A stretch of DNA of 64,000 nucleotides from Mannheimia indoligenes (lineage in GTDB: Bacteria; Pseudomonadota; Gammaproteobacteria; Enterobacterales; Pasteurellaceae): NCBI RefSeq assembly GCF_036880405.1, contig NZ_JBAJJM010000007.1, positions 258,891 to 322,890 on the forward strand, read 5' to 3'. The first letter of the stretch is position 1; every line of letters starts with the position of its first letter. The notes under the pieces are model-generated. The model saw only the letters and a program-made list of their open reading frames with translations. It was not told the DNA's origin and did not search any database. This document shows positions 16,400-25,597 of the stretch, piece by piece. The position numbers and the translations under genes are program-made.

Positions 16400-17563
16400 A
16401 TGAAACGTACAACATTAGCCACACTTGTGCTAATTGCCGCTGTCGGAATAGGTGGATATTTTTACTACAATCAGCAAAATGATGAACAACAAATTCACTA
16501 TATTACTGAAGCGGTTAGCCGTGCCGAAATCAATAAAAATGTACTTGCCACAGGGTCAGTACGAGCGAGCAAACGTACGGAGGTTGGGGCTCAAGTTTCG
16601 GGTAAAATCCAAAAACTCTATGTCGAACTCGGGCAAACCGTTAAACAAGGCGATTTGATTGCAGACATTGACTCAAGCAACCAAAGCAACACGTTAAGCA
16701 CCGCTCAAGCTCAACTCGCATCATACAAAGCACAGCTTACCTCTGCACAAGTTGCTCTTGAAGTCGCCCAATCAAATTACAGCCGATTAACTAAATTATA
16801 TCGAGCCAATAGTGCAGCGTTGTCAGACGTCGAAACGGCTAAAAATACACTCGCTTCAGCCAAAGCAACGGTTGATAACATCAAAGCACAATTAAAATCC
16901 GCAGAAATCTCGGTTAATAATGCTCAAACCAATTTAAATTACACTCAAATCATCTCGCCAATGGATGGTGTGATTGTATCTGTGCCGGTTTCTGTCGGAC
17001 AAACGGTGAATTCTAATCAAACTTCACCTACTATTGTACAAGTGGCAGATTTATCTAAAATGCTGATTAAACTTGAAATTTCAGAAGGCGATATTGCTCA
17101 AGTAAAAGTTGGACAACAAGTCAAATTTTCTACTCTTGCCGAACCTAATCGAGAGTATTTAGCAACCATTGATTCTGTTGATCCTGCACTCACAACACTT
17201 ACCGACAACAATTACACAGAAAAATCAGGCAATACTGAGGCGGTTTATTACTATGCCAATGTGTCGATTGATAATTCCGATAATAGTTTACGCATTGGAA
17301 TGACAACCCAAGCTCAAATTACCATTGATAAACGAGAGCAGGTTTTAGTTGTTCCCACTAACGTAATTAAAAAACGTGGAAAAGAAAATTATGTGTTAGT
17401 GCTAGAGAATGGGCTGTCGGTTGAAAAACCGATACAAATCGGCATTTCTGATACACAAAATACCGAAATTGTAACAGGATTAAATGAAGGCGATCAGGTT
17501 ATTGTTACGCAAAGAGCAGATGGAGAAAAAATAAGTACAACAAGAGGACCAAGAATTCTCTAA
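16400..17563 (+). CDS. macA: MacA-like periplasmic efflux adaptor (RND/HlyD family), orphan
   Basis: This membrane-fusion protein of 387 residues has an N-terminal membrane anchor (about residues 4-22), barrel-sandwich lipoyl halves (VGAQVSGKIQKLYVELGQTVKQGD and SPMDGVIVSVPVSVGQTV), and an alpha-helical hairpin between them (about 98-180). Beta-barrel and membrane-proximal domains follow. It fits MacA, which links the ABC transporter MacB to a TolC-type channel. No macB or other permease follows: 16 bases later an inverted uptake-signal pair and a convergent transporter begin. The partner must be elsewhere or absent. Confidence 0.8.
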   Translation: MKRTTLATLVLIAAVGIGGYFYYNQQNDEQQIHYITEAVSRAEINKNVLATGSVRASKRTEVGAQVSGKIQKLYVELGQTVKQGDLIADIDSSNQSNTLSTAQAQLASYKAQLTSAQVALEVAQSNYSRLTKLYRANSAALSDVETAKNTLASAKATVDNIKAQLKSAEISVNNAQTNLNYTQIISPMDGVIVSVPVSVGQTVNSNQTSPTIVQVADLSKMLIKLEISEGDIAQVKVGQQVKFSTLAEPNREYLATIDSVDPALTTLTDNNYTEKSGNTEAVYYYANVSIDNSDNSLRIGMTTQAQITIDKREQVLVVPTNVIKKRGKENYVLVLENGLSVEKPIQIGISDTQNTEIVTGLNEGDQVIVTQRADGEKISTTRGPRIL

Positions 17564-17578
17564 ATCCTTTCTAAATAA

Positions 17579-17634
17579 CAAGCGGTTAAATTTCCCTCAT
17601 ATTTTGCAAAAAATAAGAAAAATTTAACCGCTTG
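17579..17634. terminator. Inverted uptake-signal pair between macA and the BASS transporter
   Basis: CAAGCGGTTAAATTT and its reverse complement (17620-17634) form a 15-bp stem between convergent genes; likely a bidirectional terminator. Confidence 0.65.
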
Positions 17635-17659
17635 CCTGTTTCTATATTAAAACGAATGT

Positions 17660-18604
17660 TTATTTCTCATTATCGTTTTTCATCTTCGCAAAAATCATCG
17701 CCAAGATAGGACCTGAAATATTGTGCCAGAAGCTAAATACTGCACTTGGCACAGCAATCACAGGATTCGCTTTAAAGTGTAATGCGGCAAGTGCTGCTCC
17801 TAAACCTGAGTTCTGCATACCTACTTCAATTGCTACTGCTTTGCTGTCTGCAATAGGCAGTTTAAATAAGCGGCTCGCTAAATAACCGATTAAATAACCT
17901 AAACCGTTGTGTAAGGCAACCACTGCAAAAATTAATAAACCGGATTCAATAATGCGATCACGACTTACTGAAACCACCGCCGTTACAATTAATACAATCG
18001 CAATAACCGAAATTAACGGCATTGTTTGGCTGAACTGTTCTACTTTCTGCTTGAAGATAGTACGAATAACGACGCCAACAAAAATAGGCAACAACACCAT
18101 TTGTAGCACAGAAATAAATATAGCCGTTGCATTAATTTCTAACCATTGACTGGCAAATAAGTAGAAAATAGCAGGGGTTAAAACAGGTGCTAATAAGGTT
18201 GAAATGGTTGTGCAAGCCACCGATAAAGCCGTGTTACCACGAGCTAAATAAGTCATTACATTTGACGATGTTCCACCCGGACAACAGCCCACTAAAATCA
18301 CACCAATGGCTAAATCAGGCGGTAAATTAAATGCTTTTGCCAATCCATAAGCAACACTTGGCATTACCACGAATTGAGCGATAACACCGATAATCACTGA
18401 TTTTGGATTTTTTGTAACTTCAGCAAAATCTTTGAATGTTAAAGTTAAGCCCATTCCAAGCATTACGATACCTAAAAGATATGGAATCCAAGGAACAAAT
18501 TGTTTAAAAGTTTCAGGGAATTGTGCCGCAATGAAAGCGAAAACCACCACCCAAATAGCGAAAGTTTTGCTAACAAATTGCGTAAATTTTAATAATGTTT
18601 GCAT
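17660..18604 (-). CDS. Bile acid:sodium symporter (BASS) family transporter
   Basis: This polytopic inner-membrane protein of 314 residues with about nine or ten hydrophobic segments shows BASS family motifs: GMGLTLTFKDF, GCCPGGTSSNVMTYLARGN (the crossover region with the Na+ site) and EVGMQNSGLGAALA. Characterised relatives carry bile acids, pantoate or other organic anions with sodium; the substrate here is unknown. Single gene, convergent with macA and divergent from the acid phosphatase gene. Confidence 0.88.
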   Translation of the reverse strand: MQTLLKFTQFVSKTFAIWVVVFAFIAAQFPETFKQFVPWIPYLLGIVMLGMGLTLTFKDFAEVTKNPKSVIIGVIAQFVVMPSVAYGLAKAFNLPPDLAIGVILVGCCPGGTSSNVMTYLARGNTALSVACTTISTLLAPVLTPAIFYLFASQWLEINATAIFISVLQMVLLPIFVGVVIRTIFKQKVEQFSQTMPLISVIAIVLIVTAVVSVSRDRIIESGLLIFAVVALHNGLGYLIGYLASRLFKLPIADSKAVAIEVGMQNSGLGAALAALHFKANPVIAVPSAVFSFWHNISGPILAMIFAKMKNDNEK

Positions 18605-18749
18605 ATTGCCTCTATATTGTTATAAAAAGGTTAATAGCCTAACTTAGTTTTCAGTAAAAGTGAATAGCGGTCATAAAAACTATAGTAATGAATGCCTCTT
18701 TTTAGGTATAATCATTTCGTTTATCAACAAAAAATTTAAGGATATCTTT

Positions 18750-19571
18750 ATGAAAAACTTAAAACTTTCCGCAATGAGCCTCACCGCTTTATTCGTTCTA
18801 ACCGCTTGTACTCACACTCACTCAAATAGTGATGAACATCATCAAATGGTGTTGCAAGAGCAAGCAACTTTAGGCGTGAACTGGGTGCAACAATCTGGAG
18901 AATACCAAGCGTTAGCACACCAAGCGTTTAACACGGCAAAAATGGCTTTTGATCAGGCAAAAGTGAAAAAAGGCAAGAAAAAAGCCGTTGTGGTTGATTT
19001 AGATGAAACAATGGTAGATAACAGCCCTTACGCTGGCTGGCAAGTGAAAAATCATAAGCCTTTTGATGGCGAAAGCTGGACTCGCTGGGTAAATGCCCGT
19101 CAAACCGGAGCGATTGCCGGTGCCGTTGAATTTAACAACTATGTAAACAGCCATAAAGGCACAGTATTTTATGTTTCAAACCGTAAAGATGACGACGAAA
19201 AAGCAGGCACTATCGATGATATGAACAAACTCGGCTTTAATGGCGTAAGTGAAAAAACGTTATTCTTGAAAAAAGATAAATCAAACAAAACCCCTCGTTT
19301 TGAAGAAATCGAAAAACAAGGTTATGAGATCGTGCTTTATGTGGGCGATAACCTAAACGATTTCGGTGATGCAACTTACCGCAAATCAAACGCAGAACGC
19401 CGTGCGTTTGTGGCAGAAAACAGCAAATTGTTCGGTAAAAAATTTATTGTATTACCAAACCCGAACTACGGCGACTGGGAAGGTGGTTTAGATAAAAATT
19501 ACTACAAAGGCAATGCAGAAAGCCGGGTAAAAATCCGCCACAATGCAATCAATGCGTGGGACGGTAAATAA
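18750..19571 (+). CDS. hel: Outer-membrane acid phosphatase lipoprotein e(P4)-type (class C)
   Basis: This 273-residue class C acid phosphatase resembles Haemophilus lipoprotein e(P4), which dephosphorylates nicotinamide mononucleotide so that nicotinamide riboside can be taken up. The start at 18750 has AAGGA correctly spaced and gives a lipoprotein signal with lipobox LTAC (Cys20); a longer frame to 18660 lacks these. HAD motif I is VVVDLDETMVDN (Asp83, Asp85) and the GDNLNDFGD motif lies downstream. This species need not be V-factor dependent; the NAD-salvage role is inferred. Confidence 0.9.
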   Translation: MKNLKLSAMSLTALFVLTACTHTHSNSDEHHQMVLQEQATLGVNWVQQSGEYQALAHQAFNTAKMAFDQAKVKKGKKKAVVVDLDETMVDNSPYAGWQVKNHKPFDGESWTRWVNARQTGAIAGAVEFNNYVNSHKGTVFYVSNRKDDDEKAGTIDDMNKLGFNGVSEKTLFLKKDKSNKTPRFEEIEKQGYEIVLYVGDNLNDFGDATYRKSNAERRAFVAENSKLFGKKFIVLPNPNYGDWEGGLDKNYYKGNAESRVKIRHNAINAWDGK

Positions 19572-19606
19572 TCCGCTCAACTATTTGTGAAAAATCACTA
19601 AACAAC

Positions 19607-19643
19607 GACCGCTTGTAAATCTTTTATCCGATTACAAGCGGTC
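19607..19643. terminator. Inverted uptake-signal pair after the e(P4)-type gene
   Basis: GACCGCTTGTAA and TTACAAGCGGTC (12-bp stem, 13-base loop), followed on the forward strand by ATTTTT. Probable terminator. Confidence 0.7.
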
Positions 19644-19721
19644 ATTTTTCTATAAAACTTTGCAAAAGTTTGTTAGGATAACCACGCTTTCAACTCATAC
19701 TAAAACAATAAGGAACGAACA

Positions 19722-21002
19722 ATGACAGCAATGAAAATTATACTTTCCCAACAAGCTGCCCCTGAAATTTGGGGAAAAAATGCTCTACTTTCCGTTAATA
19801 ATGCGGGCTTTATCGTTCACAACCCCAAAAACGATGTAGCCACTATTCAAAAAGCCGCCCGTAAAATTAAAAATCAAGGTATTTTGAATGTGGCATTAGC
19901 TGGCGATGGCTGGAATTTAGAAGAGTGCTGGGCGTTCCATCAAGGTTTCAATTCAGTTAAAAATCAAGGCTCGGTGGAATACCCTAATTTAGGCGAACAA
20001 CAAGCGGAATTTGATAACCGAGTAAAATGTGCTACTTTCGTGCGTGAGTTAATTAACGAGCCGTCTGAGAGCTTAACCCCTGAGAAATTGGCTCAACAAG
20101 CGGGTGAATTTATCCAAAATATTGCAAAACCAAACACAGTTTCTTATGAAATCATTCGTGGCAAAGCGTTAAAAGAAAAAGACTATCACGGCATTTGGAC
20201 GGTGGGTAAAGGCTCAAACAATCCCCCTGCTTTATTAAAATTAGACTTTAATCCAACAGGTGATAAAAATGCCCCTGTGCTTGCCTGCTTAGTCGGTAAA
20301 GGAATTACCTTCGACACCGGCGGCTACAGTTTAAAACCAAGTGATGGAATGAGCACAATGCGTACCGATATGGGCGGAGCGGCACTCTTAACAGGCTCAC
20401 TTGCTTTTGCGATTTCTCGTGGTTTAAACAAACGTGTAAAACTTTATCTCTGCTGTGCGGAAAATATGGTCAGCCACAATGCATTCAAGTTGGGCGATAT
20501 CATTACTTACCGCAACGGCGTTACTGTTGAAGTGCTCAATACTGATGCGGAAGGGCGTTTGGTGTTAGCCGATGGTTTAATTGATGCCTCAAAACAAAAT
20601 CCACAATTTATTATTGATTCGGCAACGCTCACCGGAGCAGCAAAAGTGGCGGTGGGGAACGACTACCATTCCGTGCTTTCAATGGATGATAACCTAACAA
20701 ACGCTCTATTCAGCTCGGCAAAAGATGAAAACGAACCATTCTGGCGTTTACCGTTTGAAGAACTCCACCGAGGGCAAATTTCTTCTTCATTCGCTGATAT
20801 TGCTAATATCGGTTCTGTACCCGTTGGGGCAGGTGCAAGTACGGCAACCGCATTTTTATCTTACTTTGTAGAAAACTACCAGCAAAACTGGTTACATATT
20901 GATGCTTCTGCTACATTCCGCAAAACCGCAAGCGACTTATGGGCGGCGGGTGCAACAGGGCTTGGTATCAAAACAATCGCAAATTTGTTACTCTCAAAAT
21001 AA
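19722..21002 (+). CDS. pepB: Peptidase B (M17 leucyl aminopeptidase family)
   Basis: This cytosolic metallo-aminopeptidase of 426 residues has M17 signatures: VGKGITFDTGGYSLKPSDGMSTMRTDMGGAA with metal ligands, and NTDAEGRLVLADGL near residue 273. The shorter N-terminal domain and overall sequence favour PepB over PepA. The start at 19722 has AAGGA seven bases away. It trims N-terminal residues from peptides. Confidence 0.92.
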   Translation: MTAMKIILSQQAAPEIWGKNALLSVNNAGFIVHNPKNDVATIQKAARKIKNQGILNVALAGDGWNLEECWAFHQGFNSVKNQGSVEYPNLGEQQAEFDNRVKCATFVRELINEPSESLTPEKLAQQAGEFIQNIAKPNTVSYEIIRGKALKEKDYHGIWTVGKGSNNPPALLKLDFNPTGDKNAPVLACLVGKGITFDTGGYSLKPSDGMSTMRTDMGGAALLTGSLAFAISRGLNKRVKLYLCCAENMVSHNAFKLGDIITYRNGVTVEVLNTDAEGRLVLADGLIDASKQNPQFIIDSATLTGAAKVAVGNDYHSVLSMDDNLTNALFSSAKDENEPFWRLPFEELHRGQISSSFADIANIGSVPVGAGASTATAFLSYFVENYQQNWLHIDASATFRKTASDLWAAGATGLGIKTIANLLLSK

Positions 21003-21010
21003 CAGGCTTC

Positions 21011-21036
21011 GTAGGGCAAATTGCAATTTGCCCTAC
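21011..21036. repeat. Perfect 26-base palindrome between pepB and greB
   Basis: GTAGGGCAAATTG joined to its exact reverse complement, without loop or T-run. A close relative lies on the other side of greB at 21542-21569, suggesting a dispersed REP-like family. Confidence 0.7.
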
Positions 21037-21052
21037 TAACAATTGAATAATT

Positions 21053-21535
21053 ATGGCTAAATCAAATTACATTACCCGCTCAGGCTGGCAAGCCTTAGAT
21101 CAAGAGCTGAAATTTTTATGGAAGGAAGAACGCCCAAAAGTTACGCAAGCGGTTTCTGATGCAGCGGCACTGGGCGATCGCAGCGAAAATGCGGAATATA
21201 TTTACGGTAAACGTCGCTTGCGTGAAATCGACCGCCGTGTGCGTTTTCTCTCTAAACGGCTAGAGGTATTACAAATTGTCGATTATCACCCGAAACAAGA
21301 AGGCAAAGTCTTTTTTGGTGCTTGGATTGAGCTCGAAAATGAAGAAGGTGAGGCGAAACAATATCGCATTGTTGGTTGTGATGAATTTGACCCGGCAAAA
21401 AACTGGATTTCGATAGACTCTCCGGTCGCCCGTGCGTTAATCGGCAAACAGGTGGACGATGAAATTCGGGTGGAAACACCTATGGGAAAAGTGTTGCTTT
21501 ATATTAACAAGATTTGGTATGAGCAAGCGAGCTAA
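21053..21535 (+). CDS. greB: Transcription elongation factor GreB
   Basis: GreB stimulates RNA polymerase to cleave backtracked transcripts. The 160 residues form an N-terminal coiled coil (about 1-75) whose tip carries the acidic pair within SDAAALGDRSENAEY, and a C-terminal FKBP-like domain. The basic residues and the sequence GKRRLREIDRRVRFL are GreB-like rather than GreA. The ATG lacks an obvious Shine-Dalgarno. The gene is bracketed by two palindromes. Confidence 0.95.
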   Translation: MAKSNYITRSGWQALDQELKFLWKEERPKVTQAVSDAAALGDRSENAEYIYGKRRLREIDRRVRFLSKRLEVLQIVDYHPKQEGKVFFGAWIELENEEGEAKQYRIVGCDEFDPAKNWISIDSPVARALIGKQVDDEIRVETPMGKVLLYINKIWYEQAS

Positions 21536-21541
21536 TCATTT

Positions 21542-21569
21542 GTAGGGGCGAATCGCAATTTGCCCCTAC
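21542..21569. repeat. REP-like palindrome between greB and recB
   Basis: Near-perfect palindrome GTAGGGGCGAATCG / CAATTTGCCCCTAC, related to the copy at 21011-21036. It lies between convergent genes and could terminate both. Confidence 0.65.
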
Positions 21570-21574
21570 TCTAT

Positions 21575-24500
21575 CTACCCAAACAACCTATCCATTTCTT
21601 CAATTAGCAATTTGCTTGGTTTGTCAAAATAAACACCGCTTGCACTCTCTCCATTCATAGCCCGTAGGAAAAGATACGCAACGCCGCCAAAATCACGTTC
21701 ATAATCGTAATTTTCACTTAGACGAACAGTTAGATAACGGTGCACAGCAAGAGTATAAAGCAAATATTGTAAATCATAACGCTGTCTGCCCATTTCTCGC
21801 TGAATATTTTCTATGGAATAATTTTGTGGCAGATAACCTAAGAAATTCGATTTGTAGTCAATCAAATAGAATTTTCCATTCATCTGCACAATGCAATCCA
21901 CAAAGCCACGCACAAAGCCTTCTAATTGCGGCAATTGCAGTTCAGGCAAATTTTTTGCTAAAGGGCTATGTTGTTTTAATAACGCATTTAATTGGTGCAG
22001 AGCTTTATCATTTTTTAAGCGTAAATAGAATTGCCATTCATTTAACCGTTTAGTTTCATCGATCTCTTTTAAACAGAAATTTGCTTCCGGCAGAGGAGTA
22101 GCAAGAATACGCTCAAACCAGCCTAATGTTGGCTCGAGCCATTCTTCACTTAAACCTAATTGTTCACACACTTTCACCACACTTTCTTTATCAATTTGTT
22201 CGCCAAATCGGCAATGCTCAAAAAAACTGTGCAACACAGTACCAACTTTAATGCCGTGCGGAAATTGGAATGGTGAAAAAGCATCAGTTTCCACCGTGTA
22301 ATCCGGCTCAATGAGTTCAATATGGACATCTCTGTCTTGGGCTAAATCTATCACTCTTTCTGCTTTACCTTCACTAAAACGCTCGTGTTGTGCATAAAGT
22401 GAAGTAAAACTCGTAATCTGCCCCACTACCCGAATATTGCCACTAAAGGTTTTGGCTTGATAACTTTCCTCCGTTTTACCACTTTCCCAACGGCTAAAAG
22501 GTAAATGCTCTGCTACTTCAATAATATCGGCTGAAATCTGCTTTTTCTCAAAATAGTCTGCAACACTCACTTCATCTTTCGGTAATTCACCTTCTGCCAA
22601 TAAATAATGTAACGGGCTCCAGCCTGAAATCATTTTAGGTAACACTAAATTGAGCTGAGATTCCGCACGGGTTAATGCAACATAAAACAGACGAAGATCT
22701 TCCGCATAAGCTTCATTTTGGATTTGCTCTTTTGCCTCTTTTTCACCCAAATACCAATCCAATTTACCTTGTGTATTACGGTATAAACCTAAATTGACCT
22801 TAGTATCGCCCTCGCTTTTTTCCGCTGCAAACGGCAACCAAACAATCGGATATTGCAAGCCTTTCGAGCCGTGAATGGTAACAATTTTAATCAACTCTTC
22901 TTCACTTTCAAGGCGAAGTTGCTGTTCATCATTAAAATCGGGTGAGCTAATTTGCTTTTCATACCAACGCACCAGTTCCGCTTCAGATTCCAACGCCTGC
23001 GAAGTTTCTTGCAGAATTTCCGTCAAATGCAGCAAATCAGTAATTAAACGATCCGCATTCGGCAAGCCTTTTAATCGTTCAATAATACCTTGCTCCAAAT
23101 AGATTTTATGCAACATCGGCAAAATACCTTGCTCTTTCCAAATGGTGCTGTATTCCACAAACTGATTGACCTTTAAATCCCACAACATTTCATTTTCTTT
23201 GTAGCGATAAATTTCTGCCGCACTTAGCCCCCAAAGGGTTGAACCTAAAGCGGACAATAACGCTTTATAATTGTAAGGGTTAAGCCCGGCTTGCAAAATC
23301 CAACAAAGTTCAGTTGCAATTTCAGAACCAAATACAGAAGCCGATTCCGCTAAATAAACTGATTTAATATTTCGCTTGGCTAGGGCTTTTTTAATGCGTT
23401 TCGCTTGTGAGCCTTTTCGCACTAGAATGGTAATATCCTTTGGCTCAAAAGGGTTGAACTCACCATTTTTCTCAATCCCGAATTTCCCCTCATTCATTGC
23501 CTTAAGTTGTTGATGGATTTGGTATGCACAAATTTCTGCTCTCTCATCGAGATTGGTTTTATCTCTGGTGTAGCAAACAAAATGCCCTTGCTCACTCATT
23601 AGCTTACCTTTGCGACCGTCTGCTTCAACAGGGTGAAAACCGATGTCATCATAAAGAAATGGCGATTTATCCTTATTTGCAAAATAAAACAAATTATTGA
23701 CCGCTTGTACTACTTCAGGCAAAGAACGCCAGTTTTTGCCAAGCGTAAATTGCTCGTCAGCCTGCTTTGCCGCTCTCAAATAAGTGAAAATATCCGCCCC
23801 ACGAAATTTGTAGATCGACTGTTTCGGATCACCGATCATAATAAAGCCGTTATCGCTCTGCCCTTCCATAAAAATTTGGCTGAAAATTTCATATTGGGTT
23901 AGATCGGTATCTTGGAACTCATCAATCATCGCAAAAGGGTAAATAGAGCGAATTTTTTGGGCTAACGCCTTGCCAGTTTGTGGATTTTTCAACGCTTGGT
24001 TAAGCATTATCAGTAAATCATCAAAACCACGCTCCGGGTGCGATTGCTTATATTCTGCCAGCTTGGTTTTTAAGCTTATTAAAAATTGATAGAGTAAAAT
24101 CGCTTTTAAGCTATTTTCAAACTGCTGCTGATAAGCGGTCAAAAAATCCTGATTTTTTGCAAGTTGAGGTAAATCCATTGGCTCACAACTTTTCTTCGTG
24201 CCTGCGGCTATTTTCTCCGTAGTAAACAGATAGAACTCGTCTGGCAAATCACGATTTGACGAATTTACCCATTGGTTCATCACAATAACACCCGTTTCAA
24301 AAGTAGCAGAGCGATACCAACCACCGTGTAACGTCGTTTTATTTTTGAGATCGTGCCTAATGGCTTCCACTAACGCTTCACCATTGGCTTTCCAGTAAGA
24401 TTTCACTTCATCAATAAATCGATTATATTGTGCCAACTGTTCCGTAAAATCTTGAGCTAGAAACGCTTTCGGCTCGGGCAACTCACTTGCTAAATAATTT

Positions 24501-25099
24501 CTTACCGCATTTAACGCCCTTTCCGGTGTAGTTAATTCAGCTGAAATAATTTCACTTTCTTTTACCCCTTGCGGATAAAACTGCTCTCGCCATACATCTT
24601 CGCTTAATTTTTTCAGTAAATCAGATTGGTTCGGCTGTAAATCAAGATCAAATCGCACGCCTGACTCGAAGGCAAACTGCACCAACATTTTTTGGCAGAA
24701 GCTGTGAATGGTAAACACGCTGGCAGTGTCAATTTCACGTTCGGCAATGCTCAAACGTAATAATGCTTCGTGAATGTGATTGATATGCGGATAGAGCTGC
24801 TCTAAAAACTCAAGATTATTAGCATAAGATTTATTTTCTGTTTTCTCCCCATTCACTTTATCTTTTAAAAAATCGGCACATTGCTGAATATTTTTTCGGA
24901 TACGATTTTTCAGCTCCTCCGTTGCTGCTTTGGTAAAAGTTACCACTAAAATTTGCTCAACAGTTAAAGGCATAACACCTACGCCTAGTAATAAACGTAG
25001 GTAAATATTGGCAATGGTAAACGTCTTCCCCGTGCCGGCAGAGGCTTCAATTAAGACAGATTTATTTAAGGGTAATTTAATAGGGTTTAGATTTTGCAT
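21575..25099 (-). CDS. recB: Exodeoxyribonuclease V beta subunit (RecB)
   Basis: RecB is the 3'-5' helicase and nuclease subunit of RecBCD, which processes double-strand ends for RecA. I place the start at the ATG at 25099 (1174 residues; N-terminus MQNLNPIKLPL as in relatives); a TTG at 25123 would add eight residues. Walker A is EASAGTGKT near residues 18-26, UvrD-type helicase motifs follow (AMIDEFQDTD, GDPKQSIYKFRGAD, TIHGSKGLQYPIVWLP), and the C-terminal nuclease carries LIDYKSNFLGY near 1079. recC and recD are not in the window. Confidence 0.94.
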   Translation of the reverse strand: MQNLNPIKLPLNKSVLIEASAGTGKTFTIANIYLRLLLGVGVMPLTVEQILVVTFTKAATEELKNRIRKNIQQCADFLKDKVNGEKTENKSYANNLEFLEQLYPHINHIHEALLRLSIAEREIDTASVFTIHSFCQKMLVQFAFESGVRFDLDLQPNQSDLLKKLSEDVWREQFYPQGVKESEIISAELTTPERALNAVRNYLASELPEPKAFLAQDFTEQLAQYNRFIDEVKSYWKANGEALVEAIRHDLKNKTTLHGGWYRSATFETGVIVMNQWVNSSNRDLPDEFYLFTTEKIAAGTKKSCEPMDLPQLAKNQDFLTAYQQQFENSLKAILLYQFLISLKTKLAEYKQSHPERGFDDLLIMLNQALKNPQTGKALAQKIRSIYPFAMIDEFQDTDLTQYEIFSQIFMEGQSDNGFIMIGDPKQSIYKFRGADIFTYLRAAKQADEQFTLGKNWRSLPEVVQAVNNLFYFANKDKSPFLYDDIGFHPVEADGRKGKLMSEQGHFVCYTRDKTNLDERAEICAYQIHQQLKAMNEGKFGIEKNGEFNPFEPKDITILVRKGSQAKRIKKALAKRNIKSVYLAESASVFGSEIATELCWILQAGLNPYNYKALLSALGSTLWGLSAAEIYRYKENEMLWDLKVNQFVEYSTIWKEQGILPMLHKIYLEQGIIERLKGLPNADRLITDLLHLTEILQETSQALESEAELVRWYEKQISSPDFNDEQQLRLESEEELIKIVTIHGSKGLQYPIVWLPFAAEKSEGDTKVNLGLYRNTQGKLDWYLGEKEAKEQIQNEAYAEDLRLFYVALTRAESQLNLVLPKMISGWSPLHYLLAEGELPKDEVSVADYFEKKQISADIIEVAEHLPFSRWESGKTEESYQAKTFSGNIRVVGQITSFTSLYAQHERFSEGKAERVIDLAQDRDVHIELIEPDYTVETDAFSPFQFPHGIKVGTVLHSFFEHCRFGEQIDKESVVKVCEQLGLSEEWLEPTLGWFERILATPLPEANFCLKEIDETKRLNEWQFYLRLKNDKALHQLNALLKQHSPLAKNLPELQLPQLEGFVRGFVDCIVQMNGKFYLIDYKSNFLGYLPQNYSIENIQREMGRQRYDLQYLLYTLAVHRYLTVRLSENYDYERDFGGVAYLFLRAMNGESASGVYFDKPSKLLIEEMDRLFG

Positions 25100-25216
25100 A
25101 ACGTAAAAGTAGGAAAACGACAAATAATAAGATTTTATCTATAAAGAAAAAGAATGGCTAGTGTGAACCAAATTTACTCTTTTTTATTCTATCTCGGAGA
25201 AAAATTTCATTTATTA

Positions 25217-25232
25217 TGTGATCAAGCTCACA
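25217..25232. promoter_or_regulatory. CRP-cAMP binding site upstream of the porin gene
   Basis: TGTGATCAAGCTCACA matches the CRP core TGTGA-N6-TCACA perfectly. A TAAAAT at 25276-25281 would start transcription near 25288, putting the site at about -63, close to class I geometry. It could instead act on recB, whose start is 118 bases away in the other direction. Confidence 0.75.
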
Positions 25233-25472
25233 AATCTAAATAAAAGTTTGAATTTTTTTCGTTTTTGTGTACACATAAAATCCCCCTCTTTCCATCCCCT
25301 AAAAAAATATATATAAATCAATAAGTTAATTTTCACCTTAAAAATTTCACTCCAAAAGAATTATTGAAAATGTGATCCATACCTCATTTTTAAATGGAGT
25401 AAAATTTCATTAAAAATTCATAACATATTGATTTTTAATGATTTTATAAAAGTTCCCTAAAACCCTCGAAAT

Positions 25473-25501
25473 TTGACGAAAAAAATTTATTTGTGTAAAT
25501 T
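25473..25501 (+). promoter_or_regulatory. Candidate sigma-70 promoter of the porin gene
   Basis: TTGACG, 17-base spacer, TAAATT, about 100 bases before the porin ATG. Confidence 0.5.
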
Positions 25502-25597
25502 TCGCCACAACAAGGGAACACTTTGTGTTACACGATTTTTAACGTTGCTAGGTAACTAGCTTGTTGAAACTTTAACTACTACTATAAGGAAAACATT

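Larger units (their letters stand above)
25100..25597. promoter_or_regulatory. recB/porin divergent intergenic region
   Basis: About 500 AT-rich bases without a gene. They hold a CRP site (25217-25232) with a downstream -10 (25276-25281), a second promoter-like pair (25473-25501), and small inverted repeats in the presumed porin leader (gctag-gtaa-ctagc at 25547-25560; aacac-ttt-gtgtt at 25517-25529). The long leader suits a highly regulated porin; a small RNA gene cannot be excluded. Confidence 0.5.

Noticed and set aside
25371..25386. Second CRP-like site TGTGATCCATACCTCA before the porin
   Set aside because: The right half deviates from TCACA; not convincing beside the perfect site at 25217.
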